This document shows positions 1 through 8,336 of a stretch of 64,000 bases of DNA, piece by piece (position 1 is the first letter of the stretch; each line of letters opens with the position of its first letter). Made by a program: the position numbers and the translations under genes. The stretch comes from Pseudomonadota bacterium (GTDB taxonomy: Bacteria > Pseudomonadota > Gammaproteobacteria > Xanthomonadales > Xanthomonadaceae), in NCBI GenBank assembly GCA_023419315.1, contig JAEZYE010000060.1:1-64000 (forward strand). Direction: 5' to 3'. The notes beneath the pieces are model-generated. The model was not told where the DNA came from, made no database searches, and worked only from the letters and a program-made list of their open reading frames with translations.

Positions 1-2
1 GC

Positions 3-332
3 ACGTTCCGCACCAGCGACCTGCAGGCCATCGCCGATTGCCTCTACAAGGAAAGCGCGGGGCAGGACCCGTTCTGGCTCAACATGGCGCGCTCCACGTT
101 CGTGGCGATGGCGGGCTATCTGTTCGATGCGCATGCGGCGATGGTTCGCGAGATCGGCGAGCCGGGCGCGATGTCGGAACGCCCCACGCTCGGTGCCATC
201 TACCGCCTGCTGTCCGGCGACGGCACGGATCTGAAGGAGCAACTGCAGGCGCACGCGGCAAAGGATTTCGTCCACGCCGACATGCCCGGCAGCAATGAAG
301 AGTGGCGGCTGGAAGGGTCCAGGCCGAGCAGA
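3..332 (+). pseudogene. VirD4/TraG-type coupling protein fragment
   Basis: An open frame enters from the left edge and reads TFRTSDLQAIADCLYKES, then a DPFWLNMARSTFVAM stretch. The DPFW-x2-AR pattern is what VirD4/TraG coupling ATPases show after their Walker A region. Coupling proteins deliver substrates to type IV secretion or conjugation channels at the inner membrane. After roughly residue 100 the frame turns into low-quality Arg/Ser-rich sequence and runs into the convergent fnr gene, so the C-terminal ATPase half (Walker B, motif III) is missing. I read it as a 3'-truncated remnant. The 5' part lies outside the window. The right boundary is approximate, and the family assignment rests on a short stretch. 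Confidence 0.5.
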
Positions 333-421
333 AGATTCGCCTTACACGCACTGAGCGCAGTGCCTTATGAAGCCAGACCACACACCGGTCCGTCTGTTCG
401 CTCGTCGGAGCGGGACGTCCC

Positions 422-1177
422 TCAGTCGCGCAGGACGGCCGAAGCCAGCTGCTGCAGGCGCGGCAGATCCAGCACTTCCACGTCACGCTGCTTGATGTGC
501 AGCAGGCCTTCGCTTTCGAAGCGACGCAGGACGCGACTCACGGTTTCCGGCGCTTGGCGCAGATAGTTGGCGATGTCGGTGCGCGACATCGTGAGCTGGA
601 AGCGGCGTGGCGAAAACCCGCGCGCCGCCAGACGTCGAGACAGTCCGATGAGGAAAGCGGCCATGCGTTCGTCGGCGCTGTTGTCGCGTGCGAACAGCGA
701 AGCCACGCCGATGTCATGGCTCATCAGGCGGAACAGATGCTGCTGCAGGTTTGGAAGGCGCGTGGCGAGCAGCGCAATCTTCGGGAACGAGAAGCGGCAC
801 AGCATCACCGTATCCAGCGCGACCGCGTTGCAGGGATAACGATCACCGTGGATGGCGTTGAGGCCAATCACTTCGCCCGGCAGATGGAAGCCGAGCACTT
901 GCTCGTGACCGTCGCGATCCAGTTGATAGGTCTTCACCGTGCCGGCGCGCACGGCGGCGATCGCGCCGAACGGATCGCCTTCGCGGAACACATGCTCGCC
1001 CGGGGCCAGCGGCCCGACATGCTCGACCAGCACGTGCAGATCCATCAGCGATCGCTTGTCCATGCCCTCACTGAGGCAGGCCTGCGAGAAAGCGCAGGTG
1101 GAGCAGAACGTCAACGAGTCCCCGTCGTCTGCGAGGATGCTTGCGTCGGTGCGGGGAAAGACGAGCTGCGAGCTCAT
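422..1177 (-). CDS. fnr: FNR-type oxygen-sensing transcription regulator
   Basis: This 251-residue Crp/Fnr family regulator keeps all four cluster cysteines in FNR spacing: C25, C28 and C34 (C-x2-C-x5-C) near the N-terminus, and C127 in VMLCRF, equivalent to E. coli C122. A cyclic-nucleotide-binding-type beta roll follows, then a dimer helix and a C-terminal HTH. The recognition helix reads ETVSR, which carries the Glu-Ser-Arg trio that reads TTGAT half-sites. The protein should therefore carry an oxygen-labile [4Fe-4S] cluster and bind TTGAT-N4-ATCAA. Its 3' neighbour on the minus strand is hemN, starting 18 bases upstream, so the two may be co-transcribed. Candidate target boxes occur at 2631, 8947 and 12794. 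Confidence 0.93.
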   Translation of the reverse strand: MSSQLVFPRTDASILADDGDSLTFCSTCAFSQACLSEGMDKRSLMDLHVLVEHVGPLAPGEHVFREGDPFGAIAAVRAGTVKTYQLDRDGHEQVLGFHLPGEVIGLNAIHGDRYPCNAVALDTVMLCRFSFPKIALLATRLPNLQQHLFRLMSHDIGVASLFARDNSADERMAAFLIGLSRRLAARGFSPRRFQLTMSRTDIANYLRQAPETVSRVLRRFESEGLLHIKQRDVEVLDLPRLQQLASAVLRD

Positions 1178-1195
1178 GTGTGAGTAGGAGTGGTC

Positions 1196-2596
1196 TCAGA
1201 TGGTCCGCGAGAACCGCATGGTTGCGGGCTCGGCGGATGCGGGCAGATAACGGTCAAAGCACATTGCGATGATACGCAACAACATGCGCCCGCGCGAGGT
1301 CGCCTGGATCGCGTCCGCCGAAACCTCCACCAGGCCATCGGCTTCCAGCGGCGCGAGCCGCGGCAGCGATTCGGCGAAATATTCCGCGAACCGGATCACA
1401 TGTCGGCGCTCGAACTGCTCGAAATCGATGCGGCCATGGCACATCAGCTGCTGGATGACATCGGCGCGGATGACGTCGTCTTCGTCCAGGTGCATGCCAC
1501 GCCAGACCGGCAGCCGGCCGCTGTCGATGGCCTGTTCCCAACTGCCGATGTCGCGCGGATTCTGGCTGAAGCTGGCGCCGACATGGCTGATGGCGCTGAC
1601 GCCGAAGCCGATCAGATCGCTCTCAGCGTGCGTCGTGTAGCCCATGAAGTTCCGGTGCAGATCGCCGCGTTGCTGCGCGATCGCCAGTTCGTCGCCGGGC
1701 AGCGCGAAGTGGTCCATGCCGATGTAGACATAGCCGGCGTCGCCCAGCTTTTCGATGGCGCAATGCAGCAGTTCGAGCTTCTCTTCCGGTGACGGCAGGT
1801 CGGCTTCGTTGATGCGCTGCTGGGGCCGGAACAGCGACGGCAGGTGGGCGTAGCTGTAAACGGCGAGGCGATCGGGCCGCGCTTCGAGCGTGATGTCCAG
1901 CGTGCGCGAGAAGCCGGCCAGGTTCTGCCTGGGCAGGCCGTAGATCAGGTCCACGTTGACCGAGCGCAGGCCGTAGCGGCGACAGGCTTCGATGACCGCG
2001 AGGGTTTCCTCCACGCTCTGGATGCGGTTGACCGCCTCCTGCACGATGGGGTCGAAATCCTGCACGCCGAGGCTGGCGCGGTTGAAGCCCGCATCGGCGA
2101 GCTGTCCGATTTCGTCCGGCGTGATGAAGCGCGGATCCAGCTCGATGGAGCAATCCAGCCGGGGGCCGCGGGCGAACGAGAAATGCCGGCGCAGCACATC
2201 GACGGCCTCGTTGATCTGGGCCGGCGACAGGAAGTTGGGCGTCCCGCCACCGAAGTGGACCTGCTGGACATCGCGGTCGCGGTCGAACAGCGGCGCCATC
2301 ATCGCCACTTCGCGGTACAGGCGCGTCAGGTAGGCATCGCCGCGGACTTTCTCGCGGGTGATGATCCGGTTGCAGCCGCAGTAGAAGCAGGGGCTGGTGC
2401 AGAACGGCACGTGCACATACAGCGACAGCGGGCGCGGAATGGGGTCGCCATTGGTGATGGCGGCCACCTCCCGGAGCTCGTTCTCCTGGAATTGCGAGGA
2501 GAACTGGGGCGCGGTCGGGTAGGACGTGTAGCGTGGCCCCGGCTTGTCGTAGCGACGCAACAGCTCGGGATCGAAGAGGGAGGTCAAAGCGGACAT
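1196..2596 (-). CDS. hemN: Oxygen-independent coproporphyrinogen III oxidase
   Basis: A 466-residue radical-SAM enzyme that converts coproporphyrinogen III to protoporphyrinogen IX without oxygen. The cluster motif C-x3-C-x2-C appears as CTSPCFYCGC near residue 67. GPRYTSYPTA, HFGGGTPNFL, NVDLIYGLP and FNRASLGVQDF match the HemN (not HemW) subfamily, and the length is normal. The start is fixed by the conserved LLRRYDKPGPRYTSYP block, which begins only 12 residues in. No Shine-Dalgarno is visible before the ATG. An FNR box lies 35-48 bases upstream. With fnr directly downstream this looks like an anaerobically induced hemN-fnr unit. Confidence 0.95.
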   Translation of the reverse strand: MSALTSLFDPELLRRYDKPGPRYTSYPTAPQFSSQFQENELREVAAITNGDPIPRPLSLYVHVPFCTSPCFYCGCNRIITREKVRGDAYLTRLYREVAMMAPLFDRDRDVQQVHFGGGTPNFLSPAQINEAVDVLRRHFSFARGPRLDCSIELDPRFITPDEIGQLADAGFNRASLGVQDFDPIVQEAVNRIQSVEETLAVIEACRRYGLRSVNVDLIYGLPRQNLAGFSRTLDITLEARPDRLAVYSYAHLPSLFRPQQRINEADLPSPEEKLELLHCAIEKLGDAGYVYIGMDHFALPGDELAIAQQRGDLHRNFMGYTTHAESDLIGFGVSAISHVGASFSQNPRDIGSWEQAIDSGRLPVWRGMHLDEDDVIRADVIQQLMCHGRIDFEQFERRHVIRFAEYFAESLPRLAPLEADGLVEVSADAIQATSRGRMLLRIIAMCFDRYLPASAEPATMRFSRTI

Positions 2597-2602
2597 GGCA
2601 CA

Positions 2603-2644
2603 AGACTAGACCGGGACTGGGCCGGCTTCCTTGACCTGAATCAA
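2603..2644 (-). promoter_or_regulatory. FNR-dependent class II promoter for hemN
   Basis: The minus strand reads TTGATTCAGGTCAA at 2644-2631, matching TTGAT-N4-ATCAA at 9 of 10 positions. A -10-like TAGTCT lies at 2608-2603. Setting the box centre at -41.5, as in class II FNR promoters, puts +1 at 2596, which is the A of the hemN ATG, and puts the hexamer at exactly -12 to -7. The transcript would be leaderless, which agrees with the missing ribosome binding site. Box and spacing are seen; the start site is inferred. Confidence 0.7.
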
Positions 2645-2785
2645 CTCGGGGCCACGAACCGGAGCGCTATCGTACCTTCCACGGACCGCCCGCGCGCCGG
2701 GGCTTTTCCGGCCGAAGCGGCCGCCGCAGTCGGTTTTCCGGGGATTTCCGCGGATCGGGGCAGATGAGGACAGGAGAAAAGCGGG

Positions 2786-3373
2786 ATGCAGCAGGACAAA
2801 CCGGGCGATGCGGGCTGGAACGGCCTGATCATGGCCGGCGGCCGTTCCCGGCGCATGGGACGGGACAAGGCGATGCTCGACTGGGAAGGGCGCCCCCTGC
2901 TGTCCCATATGCAGCACCTGCTGCGCCAGGCCGGCGCCAACGAGGTCGTGATCAGCGGCAACTATCCCGGATACGGCGGCATCCCGGACGTACATGCCGA
3001 TGAAGGCCCAATGTCGGCGCTGGCGCAGATGCTTCCACACCTTGGGGACGGCACCTGGGTGCTGGTGCCGGTGGACATGCCGCGCCTGTCGAGGTCATTG
3101 CTTGACGTGCTGCTCGCCGCGCCGGCCGTATGCGCGGCGCTGCGTGATCATCCACTGCCGATGGTGCTGCGCATCGACGACATGACGCGACGCATCGTCC
3201 ACGCGACAGGCGCGAGACCTGGACGTGAGCGTTCCTTCCGTTCGCTGATGGATGCGTTGCCATGCAGGATTCTGGACGACGCGCCGTGGCGCGACGAACT
3301 GGTCAACTGCAATACGCCGGAGCAGTGGAACGCATTGCAGGCCGCTGCGCCTGCGCGCAACGTCGGCGGATGA
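2786..3373 (+). CDS. mobA: Molybdenum cofactor guanylyltransferase MobA
   Basis: MobA transfers GMP from GTP to molybdopterin to make the guanine dinucleotide cofactor needed by DMSO-reductase-family enzymes such as NapA, encoded just downstream. The nucleotide-binding signature LIMAGGRSRRMGRDKA covers residues 14-29, and VPVDMPRLS supplies the usual metal-binding aspartate near residue 97. At 195 residues the length is normal. The ATG at 2786 follows an AGGAG at good spacing. The gene is divergent from hemN and 90 bases before napE, so it may be read with the nap operon. The hemN FNR box is too far away to place simply on this gene. Confidence 0.92.
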   Translation: MQQDKPGDAGWNGLIMAGGRSRRMGRDKAMLDWEGRPLLSHMQHLLRQAGANEVVISGNYPGYGGIPDVHADEGPMSALAQMLPHLGDGTWVLVPVDMPRLSRSLLDVLLAAPAVCAALRDHPLPMVLRIDDMTRRIVHATGARPGRERSFRSLMDALPCRILDDAPWRDELVNCNTPEQWNALQAAAPARNVGG

Positions 3374-3417
3374 CACCATTGCCGAATTTGCCCACACGAA
3401 AATCGACAAACTCATTG

Positions 3418-3426
3418 TGCTAGGCT
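3418..3426 (+). promoter_or_regulatory. Possible extended -10 promoter for nap
   Basis: TGCTAGGCT fits TGn plus a -10 hexamer and lies 37 bases before the napE ATG. No good -35 and no FNR box at the expected distance were found. The assignment is weak. Confidence 0.3.
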
Positions 3427-3463
3427 CCGGGGTCATCGCAACCCGCCAAGCCGCCAGGTGAGT

Positions 3464-3631
3464 ATGGAACCGTCACCCAGCCCCGCGAACGCAGGCAAGA
3501 AAGAGGAACGTCTTGCGTTCCTGTTGTTGACGCTCGTCATCTTCCCGTTGACCGCGGTGCTGATCGTCGCCGGCTACGGGTTCCTGGTCTGGATCTTCCA
3601 GATGTTCGCCGGCCCGCCGTCGGGTCACTGA
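3464..3631 (+). CDS. napE: NapE, small membrane protein of periplasmic nitrate reductase
   Basis: A 55-residue protein starting MEPSPSPANAGKKEERLAFL, followed by one strong membrane helix and the C-terminal GYGFLVWIFQMFAGPP stretch. KKEE-x2-AFL before a single helix and GYGFLVW after it are the family hallmarks. NapE is a small inner-membrane protein that leads nap operons in organisms such as Paracoccus; its exact role is unclear. The gene begins at an ATG preceded by CCAGGTGAG and ends 3 bases before napF. It is easily missed because of its size. Confidence 0.88.
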   Translation: MEPSPSPANAGKKEERLAFLLLTLVIFPLTAVLIVAGYGFLVWIFQMFAGPPSGH

Positions 3632-3634
3632 CGC

Positions 3635-4132
3635 ATGGGTACGCCTCGCCTCTCGCGCCGTGCACTTCTGTTCGGGCGTGGGCCGGAACAGGCTCCTGCG
3701 CGTATCCGCGTATTGCCGCCCTGGGCTGACGCGGACGCCTTCGCCACGCGATGCACCGGTTGCAACGACTGCGTGACGCGTTGCCCCGAGCAGGTGCTGG
3801 TGCTGCGCGAAGGACGGGCCGAGTTCGATCCCGCTCGCGGCGAGTGCACGTTCTGCGGCGATTGCGTCGATGCCTGCGCCACCGGCGCCCTGCATCGCGA
3901 GAACCCGGCGGAACAGCATGTAGCCACGGTCGCCGGAACCTGCCTGCCGGCGCACGGCGTGGTGTGCGCCAGTTGCCGCGACGTCTGCCCGACGCGCGCC
4001 ATCCAGCTTTCGCTCGGCGCCCGCAAGGCCGCACAGATCGACGCGGACGCCTGCACCGGTTGCGGCGCCTGCGTGGCGGTATGTCCGGTCAGTGCGGTAT
4101 CGCTGCATTTCCGGGAAGGAGCCTGCGCATGA
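3635..4132 (+). CDS. napF: NapF, ferredoxin-type maturation protein
   Basis: A 165-residue cytoplasmic iron-sulfur protein with ferredoxin motifs CTGCNDCVTRCP, CTFCGDCVDAC and CTGCGACVAVCP, plus a further Cys group (VVCASCRDVCP). It lacks a Tat or Sec signal. In studied systems NapF binds immature NapA in the cytoplasm and is thought to help load or reduce its iron-sulfur cluster before Tat export. The stop codon overlaps the napD start (ATGA), so translation is probably coupled. Its position between napE and napD is the standard order. Confidence 0.92.
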   Translation: MGTPRLSRRALLFGRGPEQAPARIRVLPPWADADAFATRCTGCNDCVTRCPEQVLVLREGRAEFDPARGECTFCGDCVDACATGALHRENPAEQHVATVAGTCLPAHGVVCASCRDVCPTRAIQLSLGARKAAQIDADACTGCGACVAVCPVSAVSLHFREGACA

Positions 4133-4434
4133 ACCAGACCGCGCTTAACGAAGTCCACATCGCCAGTTTCGTCGTACAGCATCGCGACGATGCGCATGCG
4201 GCCTTGCAACAGGCCATCGATACGCACCCCGAACTGGACATGGCCATTCGCGACCAGACGCGCAGCGTCGTGCTCTGCGAGTCGGAAGACAGCTATGTGC
4301 TGATGGATCGCATCGACATGCTGCGCGCCGTGCCGGGCGTGCTGAATGTCCTGCTCGTTTACCACCATGCCGAGCCTCGTGAAGAGCTCGAGTCCCTTGT
4401 TGACGCACCCCACGGATCCGGAGATTCCCCATGA
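4129..4434 (+). CDS. napD: NapD, NapA-specific Tat chaperone
   Basis: A 101-residue protein that starts in an ATGA overlap with napF and ends in an ATGA overlap with napA. NHIASFVV-like and MRAVPGVLNVLLVYHH-like blocks give the ferredoxin-like fold of NapD; here they read VHIASFVVQ and LRAVPGVLNVLLVYHH. NapD binds the twin-arginine signal peptide of NapA and holds back export until the cofactors are inserted. A longer in-frame reading upstream exists but lies inside napF and is not real. Confidence 0.93.
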   Translation: MNQTALNEVHIASFVVQHRDDAHAALQQAIDTHPELDMAIRDQTRSVVLCESEDSYVLMDRIDMLRAVPGVLNVLLVYHHAEPREELESLVDAPHGSGDSP

Positions 4435-6923
4435 GCACTCGTCGCGAATTCATCCGCCAGAGCGCAGTCGCCACCGCCGCGGCCGCTGCCGGCCTGCCAT
4501 TGACCGGGCAGGGCAGCAACCTGGTGACCGAAGGGGACCGCACCCATCTGAAATGGGACAAGGCACCGTGCCGCTATTGCGGCACCGGCTGCGGCGTCAA
4601 CGTCGCGGTGAAGAACGGTCGCGTCGTCGCCACCCACGGCGACGTGCATGCCGAAGTCAATCGCGGCATCAATTGCGTGAAGGGCTACTTCCTTTCGAAG
4701 GTGCTCTACGGCACCGATCGCCTGACCATGCCGCTGCTGCGCAAGAAGAACGGCGTGTATGCGAAGGATGGCGACTTCACCGAAGTCAGCTGGGACGAAG
4801 CCTTCGATGTGATGGCCGCCCAGTTCAAGCGTGTGCTCAAGGAAAAGGGCGGCGACGGCGTCGGCATGTTCGGCTCCGGTCAATGGACGATCTTCGAGGG
4901 CTACGCCGCCAACAAGTTGTGGAAGGCCGGCTTCCGCAGCAACCACATCGACCCGAACGCACGCCACTGCATGGCGTCGGCGGTGATGGGCTTCATGCGC
5001 ACGTTCGGCATGGACGAACCGATGGGCTGCTACGACGACATCGAAGCCGCCGATGCGTTCGTGCTGTGGGGCTCGAACATGGCCGAGATGCATCCCATCC
5101 TGTGGACGCGCGTGACCGATCGCCGCCTGTCGCAACCGCATGTCAAGGTCGCCGTGCTGTCCACGTTCGAGCATCGCAGCTTCGAACTGGCCGACATCCC
5201 GATCGTGTTCAAGCCGCAGACCGATCTGGTCATCCTCAACTACATCGCCAACCACATCATCCAGACCGGCAAGGTCAACCGCGATTTCGTCAACAAGCAC
5301 ACCACGTTCAAGCGCGGCAACACCGACATCGGTTACGGCCTGCGCCCGGACAACCCGCTGGAAATGAAGGCGAAGAACGCCAAGGACGCCAACGGCGGCG
5401 AAGCGATCGACTTCGAAGCCTTCGCCGCGTTCGTCAAGCCTTACACGCTGGACAAGGCCGTCGAGATGACCGGCGTCGAGCGCGGCTGGCTGCAGAAGCT
5501 GGCCGAGCTGTACGCCGATCCCAAGACGAAGGTGATGTCGTTCTGGACGATGGGCTTCAACCAGCACACGCGCGGTGTGTGGGCCAACAACATGGTCTAC
5601 AACATCCATCTGCTGACCGGGAAGATTTCGACGCCCGGCAACAGCCCGTTCTCGCTGACCGGCCAACCTTCGGCATGCGGCACCGCGCGCGAAGTCGGCA
5701 CCTTCAGCCATCGCCTGCCGGCCGACATGCTGGTCGCCAATCCGGAGCACCGCAAGCACGCCGAGGAGATCTGGAAGATTCCGCACGGCACGATCAATCC
5801 CAAGCCCGGTTACCACGCCGTCGAACAGAACCGCGCGCTCAAGGACGGCAAGCTCAACGCGTACTGGGTGATGGTCAACAACAACATGCAGGCGGCCGCC
5901 AACCTGCGCGAGGAAACGTGGCCCGGCTACCGCAATCCGAAGAACTTCATCGTGGTGTCGGATGCGTATCCGACGGTGACGGCGCAGGCCGCGGATCTGA
6001 TCCTGCCCGCCGCGATGTGGGTGGAAAAGGAGGGCGCCTACGGCAATGCCGAGCGGCGCACGCAGTTCTGGCACCAACTGGTGAAAGCGCCGGGGCAGGC
6101 GCGCTCGGATCTTTGGCAGTTGATGGAGTTTTCCAAGCGGTTCACCGTCGAGGAATGCTGGTCCGCCGAACTGCTCGATGCGCATCCGGAATACAAGGGC
6201 AAGACCTTGTTCGATGTGCTGTACCGCAACGGCAACGTCGAGAAGTTCCCGGTGTCCGATATCGAAGCCGGCTATGCGAACGACGAATCGCAGGCGTTCG
6301 GCTTCTATGTGCAGAAGGGCCTGTTCGAGGAATACGCCGCGTTCGGCCGCGGTCACGGCCACGATCTGGCTCCCTTCGACGAGTACCACAAGGCGCGCGG
6401 CCTGCGCTGGCCGGTGGTCAACGGCAAGGAGACACGCTGGCGCTATCGCGAAGGCGCCGATCCCTACGTCAAGCCCGGCAAGGGCTTCGAGTTCTACGGC
6501 AACAAGGACGGCCGCGCCGTAATCTGGGCGCTGCCGTACGAACCCCCGGCCGAGTCGCCGGACGACGAATACAACCTGTGGCTGGTGACCGGACGCGTCC
6601 TGGAGCACTGGCATTCCGGTTCGATGACGATGCGCATTCCCGAGCTGTATCGCAGCTTCCCGGCCGCAGTGGTGTTCATGAATCCGGACGACGCGAAGTC
6701 ACGCGGGCTCAAGCGCGGCGACGAAGTGAAAGTGGTGTCGCGTCGCGGGGAAATGCTCTCACGCATTGAAACCCGCGGGCGCAACCGCATGCCGCCCGGC
6801 GTGATCTTCGTGCCGTGGTTCGATGCGGGCCAGTTGATCAACAAGGTCACGCTGGACGCCACGGATCCCATTTCCAAGCAGACCGATTACAAGAAGTGCG
6901 CCGTGAAGGTGTTGGCGGTCTGA
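4431..6923 (+). CDS. napA: Periplasmic nitrate reductase catalytic subunit
   Basis: An 830-residue molybdoenzyme that reduces nitrate to nitrite in the periplasm. The twin-arginine signal STRREFIRQSA is at residues 2-12. The [4Fe-4S] cysteines are C47, C50, C54 and C82. PNARHCMAS gives the molybdenum ligand C180. Similarity to E. coli NapA is strong over the whole length, including GRGHGHDLAPFD and TGRVLEHWHSGSM near the C-terminus. Length and motifs are complete, so it should be active. It receives electrons from NapB and NapC encoded downstream and cofactor made by MobA upstream. Confidence 0.97.
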   Translation: MSTRREFIRQSAVATAAAAAGLPLTGQGSNLVTEGDRTHLKWDKAPCRYCGTGCGVNVAVKNGRVVATHGDVHAEVNRGINCVKGYFLSKVLYGTDRLTMPLLRKKNGVYAKDGDFTEVSWDEAFDVMAAQFKRVLKEKGGDGVGMFGSGQWTIFEGYAANKLWKAGFRSNHIDPNARHCMASAVMGFMRTFGMDEPMGCYDDIEAADAFVLWGSNMAEMHPILWTRVTDRRLSQPHVKVAVLSTFEHRSFELADIPIVFKPQTDLVILNYIANHIIQTGKVNRDFVNKHTTFKRGNTDIGYGLRPDNPLEMKAKNAKDANGGEAIDFEAFAAFVKPYTLDKAVEMTGVERGWLQKLAELYADPKTKVMSFWTMGFNQHTRGVWANNMVYNIHLLTGKISTPGNSPFSLTGQPSACGTAREVGTFSHRLPADMLVANPEHRKHAEEIWKIPHGTINPKPGYHAVEQNRALKDGKLNAYWVMVNNNMQAAANLREETWPGYRNPKNFIVVSDAYPTVTAQAADLILPAAMWVEKEGAYGNAERRTQFWHQLVKAPGQARSDLWQLMEFSKRFTVEECWSAELLDAHPEYKGKTLFDVLYRNGNVEKFPVSDIEAGYANDESQAFGFYVQKGLFEEYAAFGRGHGHDLAPFDEYHKARGLRWPVVNGKETRWRYREGADPYVKPGKGFEFYGNKDGRAVIWALPYEPPAESPDDEYNLWLVTGRVLEHWHSGSMTMRIPELYRSFPAAVVFMNPDDAKSRGLKRGDEVKVVSRRGEMLSRIETRGRNRMPPGVIFVPWFDAGQLINKVTLDATDPISKQTDYKKCAVKVLAV

Positions 6924-6945
6924 CCTGCGGGCAAGGAGATTGATC

Positions 6946-7512
6946 ATGCGCAATAAGACACTCTGGATTGCCGCGGGATTGACCGGCGCGCTGCTGGTGC
7001 TGGTGTTCATCGCGGGATGGCTGTTCGGCGAGCACAAGGGCAGTGCGCGCGTGGCGTCGATCGCCACACCGGTGCCGGGGCAGGTGCGTGCTCCCGCAGT
7101 CGATACGCCGCCGGCCGGTCCGCAGATCGACGCCATCCGACGTGGTGTGCCGGTGGATCAGGAGGCGGAGCCGCCGCCGATGGCGCACGTCGAGAACGCC
7201 GACATCAAGCGCGTACGCAACTATCCGATGCAGCCGCCGACGATTCCGCATTCAATCGACAACTACCAGGTCGACAAGAACAGCAACCGCTGCATGCTGT
7301 GCCATTCGCGCGCCAATGCGGCGACCTTCCAGGCGCCGCCGGTCAGCGTGACCCATTACATGGATCGCGACGATCAATTCCTCGCCACGATTTCCCCGCG
7401 CCGCTACTTCTGCAACCAGTGCCATGTGGTGCAGACCGATGCGCCGGTGCTGGTCGGCAATGATTTCCAGGATATCGACAGCCTGATGACCGCGCCGCAG
7501 GGAGGGCAATAA
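6946..7512 (+). CDS. napB: NapB, dihaem cytochrome c subunit
   Basis: A 188-residue protein with an N-terminal membrane or uncleaved signal helix (about residues 5-27). Two c-type haem sites, CMLCH and CNQCH, lie in the C-terminal half. RNYPMQPPTIPHSID is the conserved NapB lead-in. NapB is the electron-transfer partner of NapA. The start is the ATG at 6946, 7 bases after AAGGAG; an upstream in-frame TTG has no such site. The gene sits between napA and napC with short gaps, in one operon. Confidence 0.94.
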   Translation: MRNKTLWIAAGLTGALLVLVFIAGWLFGEHKGSARVASIATPVPGQVRAPAVDTPPAGPQIDAIRRGVPVDQEAEPPPMAHVENADIKRVRNYPMQPPTIPHSIDNYQVDKNSNRCMLCHSRANAATFQAPPVSVTHYMDRDDQFLATISPRRYFCNQCHVVQTDAPVLVGNDFQDIDSLMTAPQGGQ

Positions 7513-7515
7513 GCC

Positions 7516-8115
7516 ATGTGGCAGCGAACCCGCACACGCGTGATGTCGCTGTGGGGCACCCTGCGGCGGCCCAGCCGGCACTACAGCCTGGGCTTCCTGA
7601 CCGTTGCCGGTTTCATCACCGGCATCCTGTTCTGGGGCGGCTTCAACACGGCGCTGGAAGCCACCAATACCGAAACGTTCTGCACCGGCTGCCACGAGAT
7701 GCAGGACAACGTCTTCCAGGAACTGAAGACCACCATCCACTACACCAACCGCTCCGGCGTGCGCGCAACCTGCCCGGACTGCCACGTGCCGCACAACTGG
7801 ACCGACAAGATCGCCCGCAAGATGCAGGCGTCGAAGGAAGTCTGGGGCAAGATTTTCGGCACCATCGATACCCGCGAGAAATTCCTCGATCACCGGCTGG
7901 AGCTGGCGATGCACGAGTGGGACCGGCTCAAGGCGAATGACTCGCTGGAATGCCGCAACTGCCATGACTATTCATCAATGGACCTGACGCGGCAGGGCTC
8001 GCGCGCGGCGCAAATCCACAAGCTCTGGCTTGGCACCGAAAAGAAGACGTGCATCGACTGCCACAAGGGCGTGGCGCACCATCTGCCCGATATGACGGGC
8101 GTGCCGCAGGGCTGA
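7516..8115 (+). CDS. napC: NapC, tetrahaem quinol dehydrogenase
   Basis: A 199-residue NapC/NirT-family protein: one N-terminal membrane anchor (about residues 24-46) and four CxxCH haem sites (CTGCH, CPDCH, CRNCH, CIDCH). It passes electrons from quinol in the inner membrane to NapB and NapA. Because no napGH genes are present, NapC should be the sole quinol route here. It closes the operon, with a GC-rich inverted repeat just downstream. Confidence 0.94.
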   Translation: MWQRTRTRVMSLWGTLRRPSRHYSLGFLTVAGFITGILFWGGFNTALEATNTETFCTGCHEMQDNVFQELKTTIHYTNRSGVRATCPDCHVPHNWTDKIARKMQASKEVWGKIFGTIDTREKFLDHRLELAMHEWDRLKANDSLECRNCHDYSSMDLTRQGSRAAQIHKLWLGTEKKTCIDCHKGVAHHLPDMTGVPQG

Positions 8116-8120
8116 CGCGC

Positions 8121-8169
8121 ACGACGGCCGAACGCCTGCGGCCCCGGCCGGTCTGCGTGCGGCCGTCGT
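8121..8169 (+). terminator. Inverted repeat after napC
   Basis: A perfect 10-base arm ACGACGGCCG (8121-8130) pairs with CGGCCGTCGT (8160-8169), with further pairing possible inside the loop. There is no clear T-tract, so it may be a factor-dependent end or an RNA-stabilising hairpin for the nap transcript. Confidence 0.35.
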
Positions 8170-8336
8170 CGCGGCTTTCCACATTCGCGAGAGCCTGACC
8201 TGATCACGATTGCCCGCATGCGTGTGGACGCGTTCTCCTACATGCGCGCGGGCCCTTGACTGACGACATGGATAGCCTGAATCCGGCATCGCGCGGCGAT
8301 GTCGGCGTTTAGCCTTCAAGGAAAGGAGGCTGAGTC

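Noticed and set aside
4359..6614. A 751-codon open frame antisense to napA
   Set aside because: A GC-rich shadow: napA is conserved along its whole length, while the antisense product has no recognisable motif or ribosome binding site.
6940..6953. TTGATCATGCGCAA, partial FNR-box match between napA and napB
   Set aside because: It overlaps the napB ribosome binding site and start codon inside an operon and matches only 8 of 10 positions.
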